This document shows, piece by piece, positions 17,916 through 29,507 of a stretch of DNA of 62,463 bases (position 1 is the first letter of the stretch; each line of letters starts with the position of its first letter). Source of the stretch: Deltaproteobacteria bacterium Ga0077550 (GTDB lineage Bacteria; Myxococcota_A; Polyangia; Nannocystales; Nannocystaceae); assembly GCA_001464385.1 (NCBI GenBank), contig LNFB01000188.1:1-62463 (forward strand), in the 5' to 3' direction. Position numbers and translations under genes: made by a program. The notes under the pieces are model-generated. The model was not told the origin of the DNA and did no database searches. It was given only the letters and a program-made list of their open reading frames with translations.

Positions 17916-18245
17916 TCAATCGACGATGAACAGGCGCGCCCCCGTCTCCGTGGAGGAGCGATGCGGGGCGACGTCGTCCGAGACTCGATAGGACATGCCC
18001 GGTATCAGGGTGTGGACGGAGCCGTCGCGGAGCTCGGTGCGCAGGACGCCGTCGAGGACGAGGATGACGTGCCCCCGCGAACACCAGTGGTCCGCGACAT
18101 AGCCCGCCGAGTACGTGACCATGCGGATGCGAACGTTGCCGGCCTCCACCGTACGCCAGTGCGCGACGCCGGAGGTGCCCGGGTGAGTCGTCTCGGGGAC
18201 GGTGGACCAATCCGTGACGCCGAACGGAACGCCTTCGATCTTCAT
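17916..18245 (-). CDS. DHCW-motif cupin-fold protein
   Basis: This 109-residue single-domain cupin has the sequence signature of the DHCW-motif family: MKIEGVPFGVTDWSTVPET, then SAGYVADHWCSRGHVILVL and MSYRVSDDVAPHRSSTETG. The His of DHWC and the later His (PHRSS) are the probable metal ligands. ATG 18245 has GGAAGGA about 6 nt upstream. Enzymatic role unknown. It reads in the same direction as the PNGase/fibro-slime pair, 191 bp upstream of it, and is divergent from the large repeat lipoprotein at 18428. Confidence 0.88.
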   Translation of the reverse strand: MKIEGVPFGVTDWSTVPETTHPGTSGVAHWRTVEAGNVRIRMVTYSAGYVADHWCSRGHVILVLDGVLRTELRDGSVHTLIPGMSYRVSDDVAPHRSSTETGARLFIVD

Positions 18246-18427
18246 CTCGTGTCCTTCCCCAACGGGGGCACCGACGTCGGACAGCCTACCGGAAGGCGAT
18301 GCCGAGCGCGTCGAGATCTCGTGTCGCCGCGGTGACACCACCTCGGCGCGAGCAGGGGCAAACCCGCGCTCCGCGGCGTCCTCTACGCCGTGGTCCGCCG
18401 TCGAGGTTTGCGATACCGTCGTGATCG

Positions 18428-21400
18428 ATGCGATCGCTTGGTCTGTTCCCTACGCGCAGTGCACTCCTGCTCGGCATCGCCCTGGCGGCGTGCAACGATG
18501 ACGTCAGCACCAGCGTCGACACCGACGACGGCTCGAGCACGACCGCGTCGGACACCGAGTCGCCGACCACCGCCGACACCAGCAGCAGCGGCGGTCCGAG
18601 CACCAGCGCGGACACCAGCACCACCGCGGGATCGAGCTCCTCGAGCAGCACCGACGCGTCGAGCAGCTCCACCGATCCGTCGACCAGCAGCTCCACCGAT
18701 CCCTCGACCAGCAGTAGCTCCTCGACCGACCCCGGCAGCAGCAGCGACACCACCACCGGCGGGCCCGAGCCGACGTGCGGCGACGGCCTGGTCGACATGG
18801 GCGAGGACTGCGACGACGCAGGCGAGTCGCCCACGTGCGACGCCGATTGCACCGGGGCGCAGTGCGGAGACGCGACCCCGAACGCGGCCGCGGGCGAGGC
18901 CTGCGACGACGGCGAGGAGAGCCCCACGTGCGACGCCGATTGCACCGCCGCGTCGTGCGGCGACGGGCTCGCGAACGCGGCCGCGGGCGAGGACTGCGAC
19001 GGCGGCGGCGAGACGGCGGCCTGCGACGAAGACTGCACCGCGGCGTCGTGCGGCGACGGGGACACCAACGCGACCGCGGGCGAGGCCTGCGACGACGCCG
19101 GCGAGAGCGCGTCGTGTGACGACGACTGCTCGGCGGCCCTGTGCGGCGACGGGGTCACCAACGCGACCGCGGGCGAGGGCTGCGACAACGGCGGCGCCTC
19201 GCCGACCTGCAACGCGGACTGTACGCCGTCGTCGTGTGGCGACGGGATCACCAACCCCGCTGCCGGCGAGGACTGCGACGACGCGGGCGCGTCCGCGACG
19301 TGCAACGCCGATTGCACGCTGGCGGATTGCGGCGACGGGATCACCAACTCCGAGGCGGGCGAGACCTGCGACGACGCGGGCGAGAGCGCGACGTGCGACG
19401 CCGACTGCAGCGCGCCGGTCTGCGGCGATCTGGTCGCGAACACGCTCGCCGGCGAGGCCTGCGACACCGGCGGCAACACGCTCGAGTGCGACGACGATTG
19501 CACGGCGCCCGTGTGCGGCGATGCCCTCGTCAACGACGCGGCCGGCGAGGCGTGCGACGACGGCGGCGCCTCGGCGACCTGCGACGTCGACTGCACGGCC
19601 GCGGCCTGCGGTGACGGCACGACCAACCTGCTCGCCGGCGAAGACTGCGACGACGTCGGGCCCTCGGCGAGCTGCGACGCCGACTGCACCGACGCGACCT
19701 GCGGCGACGGCACGACCAACGCGGCCGCGGGCGAGACCTGCGACGACGCCGGCGCCTCGGCGGCCTGCGACGTCGACTGCACGCCAGCGCTGTGCGGCGA
19801 CGGGGTGACCAACGCGGCCGCGGGCGAGGGCTGCGACGACGCGGGTCCCTCCGCGGCGTGCGACGCCGACTGCACCCCCGCGAGCTGCGGCGACGGCACG
19901 GTCAACGCGGCCGCCGGTGAGCTGTGCGACGACGCCGGCGCCTCGGCGGCCTGCGACGCCGACTGCACGCTGCCGGCGTGCGGCGACGGGGTGACCAACG
20001 TCGAGGTCGGCGAGGTCTGCGACGACGCGGGCGAGAGCGCGACGTGCGACGCCGACTGCACGGCGGCGGCCTGCGGCGATGGGGTGACCAACGCGAGCGC
20101 GGGCGAGCTCTGCGACGACGGCACCACCACCGCGAGCTGCGACGGCGATTGCACGGCGGTGAGCTGCGGTGACGGTACGGTCAACGCCGCCGCGGGCGAG
20201 GCCTGCGACACCGCGGGCGCCTCGGCGACCTGCGATGCCGACTGCACCGCGCCGCTGTGCAGCGACACCGTGGTCAACGGGGCCGCGGGCGAGACCTGCG
20301 ACGACGGCAACCTGGTGTCCAACGACGGCTGCTCGAGCGGGTGCGCGTCGCAGCAGGTCGTGCAGGTCAGCTCGGGGACCGGGCACACCTGTGTGCTGCT
20401 CGACACCGGCGCGGTGCGCTGCTGGGGCGCGGGTGGCAGCGGGCGGCTCGGATACGGCAACATCGCCAACATCGGCGACGACGAGCTGCCCTCGGCCGCG
20501 GGCGACGTGAACGTCGGCGGCACGGTGATCCAGATCTCGTCGGGGTTCCTCCACACCTGCGCGCTGCTGCAGGGCGGCACCGTGCGCTGCTGGGGCGCGG
20601 CGAGCAACGGGCGGCTCGGCTACGGCAACCTCAACAACATCGGCGACGACGAGACGCCGGCCTCGGCGGGTGACGTGAACGTCGGCGGCGTGGTCACGCA
20701 GCTCGCGGCATCGGGCAGCCACACCTGCGCGCTGCTGCAGGGCGGCGCGGTGCGGTGCTGGGGCAACGGCGCGAACGGGCGGCTCGGCTACGGCAACACG
20801 ACCACCATCGGCGACAACGAGACCCCCGCGTCGGCGGGAGACGTCTCGGTGGGCGGCACCGCGGTGCAGATCACCGCGGGCAACCAGCACATCTGTGCGC
20901 TGCTCGACACCGGCAACGTGCGCTGCTGGGGGAGCGCCGGCGACGGCCGCCTCGGCTACGGCAACCTCCTCGCGATCGGCGACGACGAGCTGCCCTCGAC
21001 CGCGGGTGACGTGAGCGTCGGCGGACCGGTGGCGGCGATCGACGCGGCGGACACCTTCACCTGCGCCCGGCTGGTCGCGGGCACCGTGCGGTGTTGGGGC
21101 AACGGCGCGAGCGGACGGATCGGCTACGGCAACACCAGCAACATCGGTGACGACGAGCTGCCCTCGACCGCGGGCGACGTGAACGTCGGCGGCGCGGTCA
21201 GCCAGGTCTCCGTCGGCGGCTCGCATTCCTGCGTGCTGCTCGTCGGCGGCGCGCTGCGATGCTGGGGGCTGGGCAACAACGGCCGCCTCGGCTACGGCAA
21301 CACCACCGTCATCGGCGACAACGAGACCCCGGCCAGCGCCGGCGACGTCACCGTGGGCGTCCCCGTCGCCTTCGTCGACGCCGGCGGCTCGCACACCTGC

Positions 21401-21529
21401 ATCCGCAGCAACAGCGGCGGCGTGCGCTGCTGGGGCCTCGCCACCGCGGGCGTGCTCGGCTACGGCAACACGACCGACATCGGCGACAACGAGACGCCGA
21501 GCACCGCGGGCTGGGTGCAGGTGTTCTGA
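18428..21529 (+). CDS. giant lipoprotein: Cys-rich repeats plus seven RCC1-like repeats
   Basis: This 1033-residue protein reads in order: signal with lipobox (GIALAAC, Cys 22); a Ser/Thr/Asp linker of about 90 residues; 17 tandem Cys-rich repeats of 31 residues (consensus CGDGxxNAAAGExCDDAG, with four Cys each) from about residue 117 to 642; the last repeat merges into DDGNLVSNDGCSSGC, the DUF4215 signature; then seven 56-residue RCC1-like repeats, each with HTC(A/V)LL, VRCWG and GRLGYGN. Seven repeats would close one seven-bladed beta-propeller. It should be a long Cys-stabilised stalk holding a propeller off the cell surface, for adhesion or binding. A TACCGT hexamer lies 8 nt before the ATG. 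Confidence 0.93.
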   Translation: MRSLGLFPTRSALLLGIALAACNDDVSTSVDTDDGSSTTASDTESPTTADTSSSGGPSTSADTSTTAGSSSSSSTDASSSSTDPSTSSSTDPSTSSSSSTDPGSSSDTTTGGPEPTCGDGLVDMGEDCDDAGESPTCDADCTGAQCGDATPNAAAGEACDDGEESPTCDADCTAASCGDGLANAAAGEDCDGGGETAACDEDCTAASCGDGDTNATAGEACDDAGESASCDDDCSAALCGDGVTNATAGEGCDNGGASPTCNADCTPSSCGDGITNPAAGEDCDDAGASATCNADCTLADCGDGITNSEAGETCDDAGESATCDADCSAPVCGDLVANTLAGEACDTGGNTLECDDDCTAPVCGDALVNDAAGEACDDGGASATCDVDCTAAACGDGTTNLLAGEDCDDVGPSASCDADCTDATCGDGTTNAAAGETCDDAGASAACDVDCTPALCGDGVTNAAAGEGCDDAGPSAACDADCTPASCGDGTVNAAAGELCDDAGASAACDADCTLPACGDGVTNVEVGEVCDDAGESATCDADCTAAACGDGVTNASAGELCDDGTTTASCDGDCTAVSCGDGTVNAAAGEACDTAGASATCDADCTAPLCSDTVVNGAAGETCDDGNLVSNDGCSSGCASQQVVQVSSGTGHTCVLLDTGAVRCWGAGGSGRLGYGNIANIGDDELPSAAGDVNVGGTVIQISSGFLHTCALLQGGTVRCWGAASNGRLGYGNLNNIGDDETPASAGDVNVGGVVTQLAASGSHTCALLQGGAVRCWGNGANGRLGYGNTTTIGDNETPASAGDVSVGGTAVQITAGNQHICALLDTGNVRCWGSAGDGRLGYGNLLAIGDDELPSTAGDVSVGGPVAAIDAADTFTCARLVAGTVRCWGNGASGRIGYGNTSNIGDDELPSTAGDVNVGGAVSQVSVGGSHSCVLLVGGALRCWGLGNNGRLGYGNTTVIGDNETPASAGDVTVGVPVAFVDAGGSHTCIRSNSGGVRCWGLATAGVLGYGNTTDIGDNETPSTAGWVQVF
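18776..20349 (+). repeat. 17 tandem 93-bp coding repeats
   Basis: Within the giant lipoprotein gene, 17 in-frame units of about 93 bp begin at each TGCGGCGAC or close variant. Units differ by scattered substitutions, and no two copies seem identical, so the array looks old or selectively maintained rather than newly amplified. Its regularity creates long open frames on the opposite strand. Confidence 0.9.
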
Positions 21530-21531
21530 CG

Positions 21532-22446
21532 TCAGGCCGCGCGGCGTCGCCCCGCCGCAGCCGCCGTCCGTCGGCGACGTACGAGGGCGAGCACCACGAG
21601 CCACCAAGCCGAGCCGGTGCGATCGCCCGCGATCGCGCACCCGCCCTCGTCCGACGTCCGCGTGTCGAGGCAGTCGCACGTATTGCACGTCCGTTCGGAC
21701 AGCCCCGCGTCGGTCTGCGAATCGAGCCAGCACAGGGCAGGGTATGGGGTGCCGTACCAACCACCGTTGCCGCACGGCTCCGGGCCACGCGAGGTGATGC
21801 CGGCGAGGCGCAGCGCGCCGTCGTCGAGCCGTACGTAGACCGGCCCACCGGAATCGCCACCGCAGGTGTCCTGGCCCGCTTTGCCCGCGTAGAACTCGAG
21901 GCCGCGCTCGCTGAAGCGGGTGATCGTCGTCGTCACCACGCGCTTGGTGCCGTCGTCGGCGACATCCTGGGCCGTGGCGCCGAAGCCGACGAGCACCACC
22001 TCCCGCCCCTCGACCATCGCTTCGTCCCACTCGTCCTGCGTCGTGATCGGCGGGACGAACCCCCCGGGCACGTCGATGTCGGCGCCGAGCTCGACGAAGC
22101 CATAGTCGAAGATGTCCTCCTGCGTGGGGTCGCCCGTGTAGTCCGGATGCGCGCCGAACCGGACCACCTCGACGGGGGGATGCTCGCCCTCGAACGCGCC
22201 GTGATACACGCGCAGTGGGTCTGCGGCGCGCAGATCGTCGACACAATGCGCGGCCGTCAGGACGACGCGCGGCGCGACGACGACCCCTGAACAAGCTCCG
22301 CCCGGCAGAACGATCCGCACCACGTCCTCGAACGCGCCCGCCTCGGTCGGTGTGCCGCCGACGATCGGATCGCGCGGCGTCGGACCGACCAGCTGGGGTC
22401 CCGCCAACGCGACCACCGTGCTCCAAGCTGCGATCAGCGGGTGCAT
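21532..22446 (-). CDS. trypsin-like serine protease with MYXO-CTERM tail
   Basis: This 304-residue protein has an N-terminal signal, an activation-site-like IVGG (residues 28-31) and the S1 catalytic triad: His 67 in LTAAHC, Asp 114 in IFDYGFVEL and Ser 199 in CGGDSGGPVY. After a Cys-rich linker it ends in Gly-Cys, a hydrophobic helix (WWLVVLALV) and an Arg cluster, the MYXO-CTERM surface-sorting signal. It is therefore exported and probably surface-anchored. ATG 22446 is selected because it supplies the signal peptide. The much longer open frame upstream is antisense to the beta-helix gene. It is convergent with the giant lipoprotein gene (stops 3 bp apart). Confidence 0.93.
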   Translation of the reverse strand: MHPLIAAWSTVVALAGPQLVGPTPRDPIVGGTPTEAGAFEDVVRIVLPGGACSGVVVAPRVVLTAAHCVDDLRAADPLRVYHGAFEGEHPPVEVVRFGAHPDYTGDPTQEDIFDYGFVELGADIDVPGGFVPPITTQDEWDEAMVEGREVVLVGFGATAQDVADDGTKRVVTTTITRFSERGLEFYAGKAGQDTCGGDSGGPVYVRLDDGALRLAGITSRGPEPCGNGGWYGTPYPALCWLDSQTDAGLSERTCNTCDCLDTRTSDEGGCAIAGDRTGSAWWLVVLALVRRRRTAAAAGRRRAA

Positions 22447-22536
22447 CCGTGCATCACCAGCGTGGCACGGGTCGGTGGCGGGAACCAGACAGTCGCGGCA
22501 CACAGATTCGCGGCCGGCCGGCCACCAACGCCTGCG

Positions 22537-24084
22537 ATGCGTCGCTCCACCCCCTCGAGCCGTACCCTGTCCCTCGCTCCCCTGCTCCTCGTCGCCGTCG
22601 CGATGGGGGGCGCGTCGGGGTGCAGCGGGACGACCCCGGCGAGTGGCGCGACCGAGACCACGGGCGGGGAGCCGGCGGACTCGACGGCAGATCCGACGAT
22701 CGCGACCGGCTCGAGCGGCGCGGTGGATCCCTCGAGCACGGCCTCGACGGATGGTCACGGGGACGCCTCCGAGTCGAGCGGCGACACCACCGGCAGCGAG
22801 CCGCCGGCGATGCCGAGCCAGTGCGACGAACCGCTGGCCCTCCTCGCGACGATGCACGTCAGCCCCCGCGGCGACGACGGCTCCGGGGATGGGTCCGAGG
22901 CGTCGCCGTGGCGCAGCCTCGGCTGGGCGATCGCACAGATGCAGGCCGGCGACGTGCTGGTCCTCGACGACGGCGTCTACGACGATCAGGCGATCGCGGA
23001 CGTGCCGCCGGGCGACGACGGGTTCACGGTGATCATGGCGCGCCATCCGATGCAGGTCCGCGTCACGGGTGGTTCGGGTCTCCTGCACCTGACCGACCGC
23101 GTCCACGTCGACGGCATCATCTTCGACGGCGGTCCCGGCGGCGAGTCCGTCGGCGTGATCGAGGGCGCGCACAACCGTGTCACGCGGTCGATGTTCCGCC
23201 GGCACGGCGAGTCGGGCGAGCAGGGATCGCTGCTCGCGATCTACGGCGACGACAACCTGGTCGAGGACGTCGCGGGCGTCGGCTCGTGCCGCGCGTGCTT
23301 CATCCAGGGCGGACCCGACGCGCACACGCAGCGCAACATCTGGCGACGCGTGGTCGTGCGCATGGACTACACGAGCTCTCCGCTCCCGAAGTCGGCCTTC
23401 AACACGTACGGCAACAACGACGACGACTCGGTCCGCGATCACCTCTACCAGAACGTGATCGCGATCGACGGCGCCGCCCCCGACACCGGCGGCGAGGGCA
23501 AGTACGGCGGGATCTACGTGGCGAAGAACGCCAGCGGCGTGCGATTCCAGGGCGTGCTCGTGCTCGACGAGCAGGTCACGCACGCCGGCATCTTCGGCAC
23601 CGAGTGGGGCGACGACAACGCGGTCGAGCACTCGGTGGTGTGGGGCATCAGCGACGGCGCGGTGGGCGTGCGCGCGAGCGCAGCGCACCACGTCACGATC
23701 GGGGGCTTCACCGGGACGGCCGCGGCGCTCGACGCCGGTGACCCACTCGACTCGTCGCTGGACCAGGAGCTCACCCTTCTGCTCGACAACACGCCGGGCG
23801 CGCGGCTGCTCGAGCGCTACGGCGCGAGCGGCTCGCACTGGGGCGAGCCCGGCTTCGATCAACCGACGGGCGAACCGCTGTGGCCGTGGCCGTGCGAGGC
23901 CGAGATCGCGGCCCTGTTCGCCGAGCCCAACGATCCACCGCCCGGCAACGCCCCGGCCCACAACCCCACGGCCCGCGGCTTCGCGGCCGGCGGAGTCGGG
24001 CTGTACGGCGGACCGGTGACGCTCACCTCGCACGTGTGGGAGCGCCTCGGGACGCCGTGCCCGACGGACATCTGTCCGCGGTGA
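22537..24084 (+). CDS. right-handed beta-helix lipoprotein
   Basis: This 515-residue protein has a signal with lipobox (GGASGC, Cys 29), a Thr/Ser/Gly linker to about residue 95, then a region typical of parallel beta-helix/pectate-lyase-like proteins: an opening MHVSPRGDDGSGDGSEASPW, AGDVLVLDDGVY and coil-like turns such as LTDRVHVDGIIFDGG and DNAVEHSVVWGISDGAVGV. It may bind or cleave polysaccharide, but no family-specific catalytic residues can be assigned. It is divergent from the protease gene, with the two starts 90 bp apart. Confidence 0.82.
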   Translation: MRRSTPSSRTLSLAPLLLVAVAMGGASGCSGTTPASGATETTGGEPADSTADPTIATGSSGAVDPSSTASTDGHGDASESSGDTTGSEPPAMPSQCDEPLALLATMHVSPRGDDGSGDGSEASPWRSLGWAIAQMQAGDVLVLDDGVYDDQAIADVPPGDDGFTVIMARHPMQVRVTGGSGLLHLTDRVHVDGIIFDGGPGGESVGVIEGAHNRVTRSMFRRHGESGEQGSLLAIYGDDNLVEDVAGVGSCRACFIQGGPDAHTQRNIWRRVVVRMDYTSSPLPKSAFNTYGNNDDDSVRDHLYQNVIAIDGAAPDTGGEGKYGGIYVAKNASGVRFQGVLVLDEQVTHAGIFGTEWGDDNAVEHSVVWGISDGAVGVRASAAHHVTIGGFTGTAAALDAGDPLDSSLDQELTLLLDNTPGARLLERYGASGSHWGEPGFDQPTGEPLWPWPCEAEIAALFAEPNDPPPGNAPAHNPTARGFAAGGVGLYGGPVTLTSHVWERLGTPCPTDICPR

Positions 24085-24138
24085 CCCGGAGTCATCGCCT
24101 CGCCGAAGGCTCGAGGTAGAACACGAGCGCGGTCGCGG

Positions 24139-27030
<2,892 letters not shown>

Positions 27031-27229
27031 GGGATCGATCCTACGCCGCGCGACAGGAGCGACCGATCGGTCACTGCAGATTTCATCGTCACGCAGCGAA
27101 CAGATCTGGAACCCGAGTCGCGGTCCGAGCGCGGAACCGTGACCGCGCCTGGGAGTGCATGCGGCATGACGTGCCCAGAGGTGGGATGCCGATGTCCGAT
27201 CCCTCTCGGCGCGAAGTCGAACGCGAGCG

Positions 27230-28285
27230 CTACGGTGTCGTGCGTGGATGCGGCGCGTCGGCGTGGTACGAGAGCACGCGACGCGACGCCCGGTGTCGTC
27301 GACCCGTGATCACGCGACCCATCGCGCCCGCGGCATCCAGCGCGGTCACCCCGATCACGACACCCGCGCTCGCCCATCGCGAGCCGGACTGCGCTCGCGG
27401 ATCGCCGCGCAGCGTCCAGCGGGCGCGCGAGCCCATCGTCGCGGCGAGGCTGTAGCGCAGGCGGCCACCGAGCACCGCGAGCGGGAGCGCCGTGCCGAGT
27501 CGTCGGATCCACGCCGGATCCACGCCCGCGGCCTCGGCGATCGCGGGTGCCATCTCGGTGGTGTCGCCGCCCCGGAGCCATCGCAGCGCCGCGAGCTCGC
27601 GCCACGTATCCGGGAATCGAGGCACCGTGTGCGCGTCGGGGGCGAAGTGCACGGGCACGGCGTCGGCGTGCAGCGCCATGCCGAGGGCCTGACACGGACC
27701 GCGGTAGATCTCCGGCGCGACGCGGTAGCGCCGCGACGCGAACACCTCGCGGCGGAACGCGACGTTGTTCGCGTAGAAGTTGCGACGGCACCGCGGACCG
27801 TGGTCGCTGGCGAAGTACATGAAGTCGATCGCGCTCAGGCCCCGACCGACGTCGTCGTCGCGGTAGCTCGTACGGCCCGCGACGACGCCCACGGGCGCGT
27901 CGGGCTCCGCGTCGGAGAACGGCGCGACGAGGGCCGCGAGCCACTGCGGCTCGGGCACGCAGTCGGAGTCGGCGAACACGACGATGTCCGCGTCCGTCGC
28001 GTCGAAGCCGGCGTTCTTGGCCCCGTAGTAGTCGACGTCGGCGGCGTGCGCGACCAGCCGCACCGGGCGTCCGAGTGCGCGCTCGATCGTGGCATGGTGG
28101 GCGTCGAGCCAGCCGTCGTGCGTGATCACGACGTCGTGGAGATCCGCGAGGTCATGGGTCTGCGCGCGCAGCGAGTCGAGCACGCGACGCAGCGAGGCGA
28201 GCGCGAGGCGATCGGCCTGGCCGCCGCCGAGGTTGTTGGTCTCGAGGACGAGGGCGATGGATGGCGTGTCGTGGGTGTTCGTCAT
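27230..28285 (-). CDS. glycosyltransferase family 2-like protein
   Basis: This 351-residue protein has an N-terminal GT-A fold: SIALVLETNNL, then DYYGAKNAGFDATDADIVVF and the metal-binding ADSDC (Asp 106, Asp 108). GRNFYANN-type acceptor-site motifs (CRRNFYANNVAFRREVF) follow, then a C-terminal region with one or two hydrophobic segments. It should transfer a sugar from a nucleotide-sugar donor at the cytoplasmic membrane face; donor and acceptor are unknown. The start ATG 28285 lies inside the 3' end of the preceding glycosyltransferase gene (134-bp overlap), which implies co-transcription. Confidence 0.85.
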   Translation of the reverse strand: MTNTHDTPSIALVLETNNLGGGQADRLALASLRRVLDSLRAQTHDLADLHDVVITHDGWLDAHHATIERALGRPVRLVAHAADVDYYGAKNAGFDATDADIVVFADSDCVPEPQWLAALVAPFSDAEPDAPVGVVAGRTSYRDDDVGRGLSAIDFMYFASDHGPRCRRNFYANNVAFRREVFASRRYRVAPEIYRGPCQALGMALHADAVPVHFAPDAHTVPRFPDTWRELAALRWLRGGDTTEMAPAIAEAAGVDPAWIRRLGTALPLAVLGGRLRYSLAATMGSRARWTLRGDPRAQSGSRWASAGVVIGVTALDAAGAMGRVITGRRHRASRRVLSYHADAPHPRTTP

Positions 28286-29393
28286 GGGTGGTCCTGGGGT
28301 CGGTCCGTGCTCGATCGACGAGCTGCAGGAAGGTCTCGGTCCAGCGGGCTTCGCTCGCGCGCGGGGCCGCGATGGGATCGGGTCGCCGGACGGGCTCGGT
28401 GCGCAGCGACGCGACGGCGGCGACGAGTCGCACGCGCAGATCGTCGCCGAGCTCGACGATGCGCACGTGGGGCAGGCCGCGGATCTGCTCGGCATTGGCG
28501 CGCTGCTCGGGCTGATCCGACAGCAGCACGATCGTCGGCACCGCGAAGGCCCGCGCCATGCCGACGCCGCCCATGCCCGCGCCGGTGACGAAGACCGAGG
28601 CGTGCGCGACACGATCGACCAGACTCGGATCGACCGCGCGCCATCCGGGCCGCGCCGCGAGGCCCTCCGCGACGCCGTGCAGATCGGGCCCCAGCGCGGC
28701 CTCGATCGCCGAGGCGATGCGGCCGTCGGTGAAGTGCGGGTTGAGGTACGCGACGGGTCGTTCGTCGCCCGCGAGCCCGCGCGGCGTCGGCCCGCGCGGC
28801 GTCGGCCCGCGCGGCGTCGGCAGGATCGGCGTCGGCAGGATCGGCGGCAGGCGGATCACGCGATCGTCGGTGGGTTCGTCACCGAGCCGATGCTCGACGC
28901 GCGCGAAGGCCCGATCCATCGCGCGCGCGAGCACGCGGGCGCCGAGCGGCGCGAGCGGCCCGAGCCCCGCGAGCTCGGCTTGCGTGGCGCGCAGGATGTT
29001 CTCGCCGAAGACCTGGACGACCCGCAGGGACGGCGGCGCGAACAACAGCGCGGGGTGCAGCGAGTCGCTCACGACGAACGCAGCATCGTGCGCCCGCGCG
29101 ACGAGCCACGCCCGATCCGCGCGCATGCCCGAGGGCCGCGCGAGGTACCGCAGCAGCGCCGTGGTCGTCGCGCGCCGCCGCAGGCCGTGGGCCCCGTCGA
29201 ACACCAGCGCCGCGCCGCCCGGCAGCACCTCCGCGGACGTGCCGAGGGCGGCGAGGAACCGCGCTCCGGCAGCCGACGTCGTCACGACCTCGACCGCGAT
29301 CCCATGGGCCGCCAACCGCTCGCGCAGGAGGTGGGCCCGCATCAGGTGCCCGCGCGCCTCGGCGAGGGCGACATAGACGATCCGGTCACGCAT
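28152..29393 (-). CDS. GT-B fold glycosyltransferase (MGT/MurG-like)
   Basis: This ~413-residue protein starts MRDRIVYVALAEARGHLMRA, a GT-B N-terminal nucleotide fold. The C-terminal domain has the donor-binding signature VFVTGAGMGGVGMARAF followed by VLLSDQPEQRANA, as in UDP-sugar transferases. ATG 29393 and ATG 29408 are both possible. An internal tandem repeat at 28776-28850 encodes a Pro/Arg/Gly/Thr linker between the domains. The last ~45 codons overlap the GT2 gene in another frame and encode Arg/Pro-rich sequence, so the true C-terminus may be a recent extension caused by a lost stop. Confidence 0.8.
   Translation of the reverse strand: MRDRIVYVALAEARGHLMRAHLLRERLAAHGIAVEVVTTSAAGARFLAALGTSAEVLPGGAALVFDGAHGLRRRATTTALLRYLARPSGMRADRAWLVARAHDAAFVVSDSLHPALLFAPPSLRVVQVFGENILRATQAELAGLGPLAPLGARVLARAMDRAFARVEHRLGDEPTDDRVIRLPPILPTPILPTPRGPTPRGPTPRGLAGDERPVAYLNPHFTDGRIASAIEAALGPDLHGVAEGLAARPGWRAVDPSLVDRVAHASVFVTGAGMGGVGMARAFAVPTIVLLSDQPEQRANAEQIRGLPHVRIVELGDDLRVRLVAAVASLRTEPVRRPDPIAAPRASEARWTETFLQLVDRARTDPRTTHDEHPRHAIHRPRPRDQQPRRRPGRSPRARLAASRARLAARADP
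28776..28850 (-). repeat. 15-bp in-frame tandem repeats in GT-B gene
   Basis: Three perfect copies of a 15-bp unit (plus-strand CCCGCGCGGCGTCGG at 28776, 28791 and 28806) are followed by two copies of a related unit (CAGGATCGGCGTCGG type at 28821 and 28836). They encode repeated PTPRG and PTPIL steps on the minus strand, between the two GT-B lobes. Copy-number change would keep the frame and alter linker length. Confidence 0.85.
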
Positions 29394-29507
29394 CCGTCTG
29401 CGGAGCATGGATCCCGGACGTCAACCGGGGTTCAAGCGCGCGTGAATCGGCGGTGAAAATCGCGGGGGCCTGCGTTCGATCACCCGCGTCCGATCACCCG
29501 AATTCGA

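Noticed and set aside
18776..20349. Regular repeats as a CRISPR-like array
   Set aside because: Units are contiguous, about 93 bp and in frame, with no spacers. They code for Cys-rich protein repeats.
18286..20607. 773-codon minus-strand frame across the same repeats
   Set aside because: Low-complexity Ser/Pro/Ala repeats mirror the plus-strand Cys repeats, which fits a mirror artefact, not a gene.
18383..22426. 1347-codon open frame on the minus strand
   Set aside because: It is antisense to the giant repeat lipoprotein, whose 93-bp repeats and high third-position GC keep the opposite frame open. It has no signal, no domain and a repetitive shadow composition. Only its relation to the protease at its upstream end is coincidental.
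22447..24033. Upstream extension of the serine protease frame to 24033
   Set aside because: It is antisense to the beta-helix lipoprotein. The signal peptide of the protease starts at 22446.
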